A DNA stretch of 64,000 nucleotides from Romanomermis culicivorax (lineage: Eukaryota; Nematoda; Enoplea; Mermithida; Mermithidae), in NCBI GenBank assembly GCA_963922205.1, contig CAWUHX010000336.1:1-64000 (forward strand). Reading direction: 5' to 3'. The first letter of the stretch is position 1. Every line of letters starts with the position of its first letter. The position numbers and the translations under genes are program-made. Below are positions 56,901-64,000 of this stretch, piece by piece. The notes under the pieces are model-generated. The model did not search any database. It had not been told where the DNA came from and saw only the letters and a list, made by a program, of their open reading frames with translations.

Positions 56901-59900
56901 GAATTATTTCTTGAAAAATGCTCAAAAATGTCCAATTTTCTGCAAAAATAAACATTTTTTAATAAATTTTAACGGAAAAATGTTTGAAAAAAAAAACAAT
57001 TTTTCTTGAAAAAATGCTCAAAAATGTCCGATTTTCTACAAAAATAAACATTTTTTAATAAATTTCAACGAAAAATGCTTGAAAAAATATTTTTTAAACA
57101 AAATTTTCAATTAAACTGCTCAAAAAGAAGAATTATTTCTTGAAAAAATGCTCAAAAATGTTGCATTTTCTACAAAAATTAACATTTTTTAATAAATTTT
57201 AACGGAAAAATGTTTGAAAAAGAACAATTTTTCTTAAAAAATGCTCAAAAATGTCCAATTTTCTACAAAAATTAACATTTTTTAATAAATTTTAACGAAA
57301 AAATGCTTGAAAAAAATCTTTTTTAAACAAAATTTTTCATTGAACTGCTCAAAAAGAAGAATTATTTCTTGAAAAAATGCTCAAAAATGTCCAATTTTCA
57401 GCAAAAAAAAAAACATTTTTTAATAAATTTTAACGGAAAAATGTTTGAAAAAAAAACAATTTTTCTTGAAAAAATGCTCACAAATGTCCAATTTTCTACA
57501 AAAATAAACATTTTTTAATAAATTTTAACGGAAAAATGTTTGAAAAAGATCTTTTTTAAACAAAATTTTTCATTAAACTGCTCAAAAAGAACAATTATTT
57601 CTTGAAAAAATGCTCAAAAATGACCAATTTTCTACAAAAATAAACATTTTTTAATAAATTTTAACGGAAAAATGTTTGAAAAAAATCTTTTTTAAACAAA
57701 ATTTTTCATTAAACTGCTCAAAAAGAACAATTATTTCTTCAAAAATTGATAAATTTTTGCATAAAAATGAAAATCTTTCGACAAATTATAATCTAAAAAA
57801 TGTTTTTGGACATTTTTTTATTAAACTGCCCAAAAAAGATGAATTTTTTCTTGAAAAAATTTTCAAAAATCACCAATTTCTGACAGGAAAATGCATAAAA
57901 ATAAAACATTTTTAGGTGAAAAAATACTCAAAAATCATAAATTTTTCACAAAAAAATGGGAAAGAAATAAAAAATTTGCGTAAATTTTATGGGGAAAAAA
58001 ATTTTTTCAAAATTATTTTTTGGTCATTTTTGCCATCAAATTACTAAAAAATTAACAATTTTCACTCAATTTTTTCAAAAATTTAAATATTTATTTTCCA
58101 TTTTTACTTCGTTATATTCGTCTCCGTTCGACGATGGAGAATTATCCGAGGCTAAATTTTGTAGAATTTCGTACAATTTGATCAAAGTTTGGCAGCCCAT
58201 TTCGGGCGATAGTAGATGAATAACGTTTGGTAAAACGTCTTCAACCAAAGGCATATTTAAAGCGTAACCCTGAAAATTGTCCAAAATTTAGAAAAAAACA
58301 ACAAAAAAACAACAAAAATATGAAAAAAAGAACAAAAAAACAAAAAAGCAATAAAAAACAAAAAGAATGAAAAACAAAAAACTATAAGAAAATACACATA
58401 ATGAAAGAGAAAAAAAATCAAAAAAAAAATGGAAAAAGCGTCAAAAAAACAAAAAACACGTATAAAAAAACAAAAATAACTAAATAAACAAAAAAAAAAC
58501 CAAACAGAGAAAGTGAGAAAAACGTGAAAATAAAAAATGAAAGAACAATAAAAAGTATAAAAACAATGAAAAACATAAAAAAGAATGAAAGAAAACACAA
58601 AAAAATTGAAAAACGTGGAAAAATAAAAAAACATAACAAATGATAAAAACAAAAAAGAACGAAAGAAAAACACAGAAAAAATAAAAAACGTAAAAAGCAT
58701 ACAAACATAAAAAAACGAAAAAAAAGAAAAAATAATGAAAGAAAAACCCAGAAAAAGGAAAAAATGTAAAAATAAATAAAAAACATAAAAAGCAATAAAA
58801 AACAAAAGAAAACAGAATGAAAGAAAACACAAAAAATGAGACAAAATGAAAAAGAAGAAAAAGCTTGAAAACCATAAAAACAAATAACAATGAAAGGATA
58901 ACACAGAAAAAACGTAAAAAGCACGGGAAAAATAAAAAACAATAAAAAACAAGCAAAAAAACAAAAAGAAAAAAGAAAAAGGAGTGAAAATATTCTCGAA
59001 AAAAGGAAAAAACGTAGGAAAAAACTCCAAAAAATATAAAAAACAAAACAAAAAAAAGAAAAAATAATGAAAGAAAAACACAGAAAAAGGAAAAAACGTA
59101 AAAATAAACAAAAAGAAAAAGAAAAGAAGCGAAAAAAGGGGGAAAAATGAAAAAATACGGAAAAAACGAAAAAAACGTAAAAAACAATAAAAAAGCACGG
59201 AAAAAAAGAAAAAAATGAAAAATGAAAAAAAACAAAAAAAAAATTAAAAAACCAGAAATTTCAAAAAAAACAAACAAAAAATGCAAATTTTCTCACTTTT
59301 CCCATTTCTAAAAATGAACTAGACGCCAAAACGACGGGTAAATTTTTGGCCAAAACGTCGAACGAAGCTTTATACAAATTTGTACATAAATTATCGTAAA
59401 AATTTGCCGCCGGCGGCGGCGGCGTCGTCGTCGTCGTCGAAAATTGGCGCAATTTTTCGCAACCCATTAAAATATCGATTACGTTTTCGGCGTTCTATTA
59501 AAAAAAAGTTACAGTAAACTGAAAATTTTACGAAAAATTTTTTTTTACAAAAAATTGACAAAAAAATTTTTTTTGCAAAAAATGACAAAAAAAATATTTT
59601 TACCAAAAATTTACAACAAAAAGCTTTTTTTACAAAATTTTACGAATTTTCTACAACTTCTTTTAAAAAATTCCTCACTAGATTTTAGGAATTTCCAAAA
59701 AATTTTAGAAATATAATACAAAATTTTACAATTTATTTTCTATTTTTCAATCAATTTTACTAATTTTTTAAATTTTTTTCATCATATTTCACGAATTTTT
59801 ACAAAACATTATAAATTAAAAAAAAAAATTACGAAATTTTACAAATTTTGTTTAAAACAAAAATTTACGTTTTTTTCAAATTTTTTCACTAGATATCACA

Positions 59901-62900
59901 AATTTTCACAATTTTTAATTTTTTCACAAATTTTACTTTAAATTTTCACAAAATTTTACAAATAAAAAATAGTCAAAATATTTTACAAATTAAAAAAAAA
60001 ATTTGAGTAGATTTTACGAATTTTTACAAAATTTTCAAAAAATTTTAAAAATTTTTGAAAAATTTTACAGATTCAACGAAAATCAACGAAATTTATTTTC
60101 GATTTTTCCACTATATTTTCCAAATTTTTACAAAATTTACAAAATTTTTCACGAAATTTATATAAAATTCACAAAATTTCTACAATTTTTTTTCAGCAGA
60201 TTTTCCGAATTTTTACAAAATTTTACAATCTTTTTACAATTTTCAATTTTCTCACAATTTTCTTTTATTTTTTCAATATTTTTTTTCATTTTCCTTCTAA
60301 ATTTTATGAATTTTTTAAATTTTTTTTACTAGATTTTACGAATTTCCACAAAATTTTACAAATTTTTATTTTTCACACAATTTTACAATTTTTTTAAAAT
60401 TTTTTCAGATTTCACGAATTTTCACAAAATAATACAAATTTTCACAATGTTTAATCTTTTCTAAAAATTTTTCTCACAAAATTTTACAAATTGAAAATTT
60501 TTCTTTAATTTTACAAATTTTTCCAACAGTTTTTCACCAGATTTTACCAATTTTTACAAAATTTTTACAAAAGTTCACAAATTTTTGATAATTTTTGATT
60601 TTTTTACAAATTTCATTTATAATTCTTGAAAAGTTCTACAAATTCAGCGAAAATCTACAAAATTTTACAAATTTTTTTACAAGTTTTTACAGAATTTTAA
60701 AAATTTATCAATTTTCTCAACAAATTTTTTTTCAATTTTTACAAATTCTACAAAATTTTTACAGAAAAAAATTTTTTTACCAAAAATTTACAAAAAAAAT
60801 TTGTCACAAAATTTTACGAATTTTCTACCTTTGTCCAAAAATTTCTCACTAGATCTTACGACTTTTCACGAAATTTTACAAATATAAAAAAAAATTCACA
60901 GAAGTTCAAAATTTTTTTAAATATTTTTCACACAATGTTGCAAATTTTTTTTTAAAATTTCTCCACTATATTTCACGAATTTTCACAAAATCTTACAAAT
61001 TTAATTCATTTTTTTCATTTTTCTAAAAAATTTTAGAATTTTTTCTTCAAATTTTTTCACTAGATTTTACAAATTTCCACAATTTTTAATTTTTTTTACA
61101 AATATTATTTTAAATTTTCATAAAATTTTACATAATTTACATAATTTTTACATAATTACATAATTACATTTTACTAATTTCCATAAAATTTTCACAAAAG
61201 TTTACAAAAAAAAAGATTTTTAATTTTTTTACAAATTTCATTCATTTTTTTGACGAATTTTAGAAATTCAACTAAAATCTACAAAATTTCACAATTTTTT
61301 AAAATTTTTCCACTAGATTTTACGGATTTTTACAAAATTTTAAAATTTTTTCACATTTTTCAATTTGTTTCAAAATTTGTTTTTAATTTTTCGTGTTTAG
61401 AAAGTTATGAAAAATTTACAAAATTTCACAATTTTTAATTTTTTACACATTTTATTTTTAATTTTTACGCAATTCTACAAATTTGTTGAAAATTTTCACT
61501 AGATTTCACGAATTTTTGAAAAATTTCCGCAAAAGTTTATAAATTATCCAAATTTTTCTATTTTTTTGCAAATTTTGTTTTTAATTTTCACAAAATTTTA
61601 AAATTTATGAAAAATTACAAATTTTCACTAATTTTTTTTTATTTTTTATACAATTTTACATTTTTTTTTTAAATTTTTTCACTAGATTTTACGGATTTTT
61701 AGCAAATTTTACAAGTTTGTAAAAAATTTTACAAAGTTTTTTTACGTATTTTATTTTGACAATTTTTAATTTTTCAAAAAAAATTTTTACATATTTTTAA
61801 ATATTTTCTCAATTTCTCGAAAATTTTAAGAAACTCTACAAATTTTGATGATTTTTAATTTTTTTTTAAATTTTCATTCATAAGTTTTGGAAATATTCAC
61901 CAATTCGGCGAAAATCTACAAAATTTTACAAATTTTTTACAATTTTCAATAATTTTACAAATTTAATTTTTAATTTTTACAAAATATTTTCTTCTTCTTT
62001 TTTATTTCTTTCTGTATTTTTATTTTTGTTTTCTATTATCATTTATATAATTTTATTTTTGAAGGTATTATTTTTTAAATTTTTTGTTTTTATCTTTTTC
62101 TTTTGCTTTTATTTTTTCTTGTGTTTGTTTCTTTCTTTTCCTTTCTTCTTCAATTTATTATTTATTTCAATTATTTTTTTGTATTTCTAGTTTTATTCTT
62201 TATTTCTTTTTTGATATTTTTCGTTTATTATTTATTTAGTTTATTTCTTTTTTTGTATTTATTTGTTTTTTATTTGCTTTCTTTTCTGTATTTATTTGTT
62301 CACTAATTACTTGTTTGTTTATTTATTATTCACTTTTTTGTATTTTTAGTTTATTTTTTACTTTATTTCTTTTTTGCATTTTTTGTTTATTATTTCCTTT
62401 TCTTCTTCAATTTATTATTTATTTTATTTATTTTTTTTGTATTTCTTGTTTATTCTTTATTTCTTTTTTGATATTTTTCGTTTATTATTTATTTAGTTTA
62501 TTTCTTTTTTTGTATTTATTTGTTTTTTATTCTTTTCTGTATCTATTTGTTCACTAATTACTTGTTTGTTTATTTATTATTAAATTTTTTTGTATTTTTA
62601 GTTTATTTTTTACTTTATTTCTTTTTTTTTGCATTTTTTGTTTATTATTTCCCTTTCTTCTTCAATTTATTATTTATTTTATTTATTTTTTTGTATTTCT
62701 TGTTTATTCTTTATTTCTTTTTTGATATTTTTCGTTTATTATTTCTTTAATTTATTTCTTTTTTTGAATTTATTTGTTTTTATTTACTTTCTTTTCTGTA
62801 TTTATTTGTTCATTATTTACTTGTTTATTTTTTTCATTTTCTTGGTTTTTTATATTTTTTTGTTTATTTTATTTTTTTGATTTATGTTTTGTTTATTTTA

Positions 62901-63110
62901 CAGTAAACTTACAATCATTTGGTGTAAACTTTTTTGGCAAATGGCCAAATTTTCGGCATTCAGAGCGGCGAAACTTTTCATTTTCCAAATTCGTAAAAAA
63001 TATTTCGCTTGCCAACGTAAACATTTAGCGTATAAATCGTTGAAAAATGAAAATTTTCCCAAATTTGGTATACAAAATTCTAAAATATTCGTCGAACAAC
63101 TGGGGCAAGG
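47815..63110 (-). CDS. Unidentified minus-strand gene, at least six exons, 5' end off the window
   Basis: Exons in transcript order: 63110-62913, 59494-59297, 58269-58108, 55685-55556, 52361-52270, 50251-50048 (or on to a stop at 50006), and possibly 47982-47815. All junctions are GT-AG and the phases agree (0,0,0,1,0,0). The body is helical and hydrophobic (LVEDVLPNVIHLL, LIKLYEILQNL, FVSFLKRLYEMC). The tail is Ser/Thr/Lys-rich and basic. I do not recognise the family. The helical body would suit a HEAT/ARM-like or ANTH-like fold, but this is only an impression. No signal peptide or membrane segment is evident in the exons. It converges on LRSAM1. Confidence 0.75.
48031..50005. repeat. Minus-strand gene intron: 'aaaattgatattttgctc' degenerate tandem
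   Basis: About 2 kb of a loose ~60 bp theme, 'aaaatttgaaaatttagccaaaaa' alternating with 'tttttgtctgaaaaattgatattttgct'. Copies are diverged. The first ~550 bp also occurs in unit 2 (to 42.6 kb). No exon seen. Confidence 0.72.
50048..50251 (-). CDS. Minus-strand gene, exon 6 in window, Ser/Thr/Lys-rich tail
   Basis: Acceptor ttttttcag at 50252. Encodes SYKRSSSSATTTPASKNSIF, then EKSRDRSLSQRKFKKQEK, a TTTT run and an acidic stretch. Three ends are possible: donor GAC|gtagaa (50048) or AAA|gttgga (50021), both phase 0 with the terminal exon, or simple read-through to a TAG at 50006-50008 (ending EEEKVGFL). Likely a disordered, phosphorylatable tail. Confidence 0.75.
50252..52269. repeat. Minus-strand gene intron: A/G-rich low-complexity tract
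   Basis: The plus strand is nearly pure A/G with scattered C ('aagaaaaaacaaaaaaggaag'), equivalent to a T/C tract on the transcribed sense strand. A block containing 'gaaaaaatgaaaaacaaata' occurs near 51690 and 52105. Long F-rich minus-strand frames here are composition artefacts. Confidence 0.8.
52270..52361 (-). CDS. Minus-strand gene, exon 5 in window (short)
   Basis: Acceptor cctacag, donor AGA|gtaagc, 92 bases, phase 1 in and 0 out. That is exactly what is needed to bridge its neighbours. Encodes (I)TKFFSRFLVGIFVDMKKP and SAPPPKLSSLNR. It has no methionine-led open frame of its own and is visible only as an island of non-repetitive sequence between two A-rich tracts. Confidence 0.82.
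52362..55555. repeat. Minus-strand gene intron: ~472 bp tandem with a 945 bp dimeric unit
   Basis: The marker 'acatattttctactgaaaa' or its variant recurs near 52825, 53312, 53785, 54258, 54730 and 55203, a spacing of about 472-487. The blocks from about 53.3 to 54.2 kb and 54.3 to 55.2 kb are nearly identical at an offset of 945, so the newest step was duplication of a two-unit block. Confidence 0.85.
55556..55685 (-). CDS. Minus-strand gene, exon 4 in window
   Basis: Acceptor tttttttgcag, donor A|gtaaaa, 130 bases, phase 0 in and 1 out. Encodes KFVSFLKRLYEMCDTHLIHK, ASEVVECPTWPLLNQQMRER and IKE. Continues the helical domain, with a CPTWPLL turn. Confidence 0.85.
55686..58107. repeat. Minus-strand gene intron: ~135 bp tandem array
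   Basis: The marker 'ccaattttctacaaaaataa' recurs about every 135 bp from 55980 to 57640, in roughly 13 copies. Some units are shortened by loss of the 'aaactgctcaaaaagaagaa' half (near 57000, 57230 and 57450). A diverged tail continues to 57.95 kb. Confidence 0.87.
58108..58269 (-). CDS. Minus-strand gene, exon 3 in window
   Basis: Acceptor caattttcag, donor GAA|gtaaaa, 54 codons in phase 0. Encodes GYALNMPLVEDVLPNVIHLL, SPEMGCQTLIKLYEILQNLA, then an acidic Ser/Asn loop (SDNSPSSNGDEYNE). Two clear amphipathic helices. Confidence 0.85.
58270..59296. repeat. Minus-strand gene intron: A-rich 'gaaaaacacagaaaaa' tract
   Basis: A/G-rich on the plus strand, with a repeated segment containing 'gaaagaaaaacacagaaaa' (58660, 58738, 59070). 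Two long antisense frames are low-complexity F/L/S and not genes. Confidence 0.78.
59297..59494 (-). CDS. Minus-strand gene, exon 2 in window
   Basis: Acceptor ttttttttaatag, donor AAA|gtgaga, 66 codons in phase 0. Encodes NAENVIDILMGCEKLRQF, then a TTTTTPPPP run, then NFYDNLCTNLYKASFDVLAK and NLPVVLASSSFLEMGK. The Thr5-Pro4 run comes from GAC/GCC-type trinucleotide repeats (gacgacgacgacgccgccgcc on the coding strand), the most GC-rich spot in the window and possibly length-variable. Confidence 0.85.
59495..62912. repeat. Minus-strand gene intron: 'ttttacaaatttt' family and a ~255 bp T-rich array
   Basis: From 59.5 to 62.0 kb a loose theme 'ctagattttacgaatttttacaaaattttac' repeats with heavy divergence. 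From 62.0 to 62.88 kb three ~255 bp units carry 'ttttgatatttttcgtttat' (62207, 62467, 62717). Nothing coding seen. Confidence 0.78.
62913..63110 (-). CDS. Minus-strand gene, exon 1 in window
   Basis: Acceptor ttttttccag at 63111, donor ATT|gtaagttt, 66 codons in phase 0. Contains FNDLYAKCLRWQAKYFLRIW, KMKSFAALNAENLAICQKSL and HQMI, an amphipathic, Trp- and Lys-rich helical stretch. The first third has a second open frame (ALPQLFDEYFRILYTKFG) that also looks protein-like, but it stops before the donor. The chosen frame joins the next exon in phase. An upstream exon is required beyond 64 kb. Confidence 0.75.
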
Positions 63111-64000
63111 CTGGAAAAAAAGAAAAACAAAAAAGTAAATACAATAACAAAAAAACAAACAAAAACAAACAAAAAAACAAACAAAAAATGAAAAAACAAA
63201 CAAAAAACAAACAAAAAAATGAAAAAACAAAAATATAAAACAAAATAAAAAAAAAACAACAAACAATCGAGAATATCAATAAAAAAAGAAAATCAAAAAA
63301 TAGAACACAAAAACAAAAATACAGAAAAAGGAACAAAATGAAAAAAATTGAAATAAAAAAAAATCGGGAAAATCAAAAAGAAAAACAAAAAAACCAAAAA
63401 CAGAACACAAAAAAAGAAACAAAAACAAAAAATAGACAAAATCAACAAAAACAACAAACAAAACTAAAAAAACAACAAAAAATATGAGGAAAAAACAGAG
63501 AAAAAATACATAATTTAGAAAATCAACAAATACAAAGAAAAACATAAAAAATGACTGTAAACACAAATATGAGCCAAACTTTGACGAAAAACAAAAAATT
63601 AAGAAAATCAACAAAAAATCAGAAAAAACACAAAAAAAATGAAGAAAAAGCAAAAAAAACAACAAAAAAATGAAGTAACCATAAAAACTTGAGCAAAACA
63701 AAAGAAAACAACAAAAACTTAAGAAAGTTGAAAAAACAACAAAAAAAACAAAACTGAACACAAAAACAAAAAAACGGAATAGAACAAAAAAGAAAAGAAC
63801 AAAAAAATAAACTGAAGAAGAAAAACGAAAAAACGGATAAAAAACAAAAAAGAAAAAACAAAGAAACAAGAAAAGTTAAAAACGAGAAAAAAGAAAAAAA
63901 GAACAGAAAAAAAGAAAAAAGAACAGAACAAGAACAAAACATGATGAAAAAATAAAAATATAAGCCAAAATCAATGGAAAGGAAACAAAAATAAAGAAAC
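63111..64000. repeat. A-rich tract at the window end, probably intron
   Basis: Plus strand 'aaacaaaaaacaaaaacaaa' sequence, upstream of the first recognised minus-strand exon and ending at the window edge. No exon recognised. F/L-rich minus-strand frames are composition artefacts. Confidence 0.7.

Noticed and set aside
58257..59286. Minus-strand frames of 313 and 268 codons
   Set aside because: Low-complexity intron between two recognised exons; no motif.
62884..63138. Plus-strand frame containing KLFIFQIRKKYFACQRKH
   Set aside because: Opposite strand has a textbook gtaagttt donor, a ccag acceptor and phase agreement with the next exon; the plus frame has no matching donor or neighbour.

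Overview
This is a eukaryotic, very AT-rich window made almost entirely of low-complexity and tandemly repeated DNA, with short protein-coding exons scattered through it. Every large intron holds its own repeat family. GT-AG introns, pyrimidine-rich ttttcag-like acceptors, gtaag donors and clusters of CTACAGTA/TACAGTAA words all fit an invertebrate genome, most likely a nematode. That taxonomic call is an inference. Positions 1-43 are not genomic: they carry the SMART-type PCR primer used in amplified long-read libraries, so the window begins at a contig end.

Plus strand, about 5.6-33.5 kb: the 3' three-quarters of an LRSAM1 orthologue (LRR - coiled coil - SAM - RING E3 ubiquitin ligase). I reconstruct fourteen exons with consistent reading phases. 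The N-terminal LRR exons and start codon lie off the contig. About 1.8 kb of coding sequence is spread over 28 kb.

32.3-48.6 kb: a tandem triplication in units of about 5.3-6.0 kb. Each unit carries LRSAM1 exons 12-14 (SAM and RING, plus strand) and, further on, the last coding exon of the convergent neighbour (minus strand). In units 2 and 3 the SAM exon has lost its splice donor and would read into a stop, yet the two RING exons are base-for-base identical to unit 1. All three copies of the neighbour's terminal exon stay open.

Minus strand, 63.1 to 47.8 kb: an unidentified gene in six or seven exons. It has a helical body and a Ser/Lys/Thr-rich basic tail, and its 5' end lies beyond the window. 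Its introns are also filled with tandem repeats of about 135 bp, 472/945 bp and 255 bp.

The two genes converge. If the outermost copies are used, their transcripts would overlap in antisense across roughly 36-48 kb. I found no RNA genes, no CRISPR, and no transposon with recognisable coding capacity. The long F/S/L-rich open frames come from T-rich sequence lacking stop codons and are not genes.
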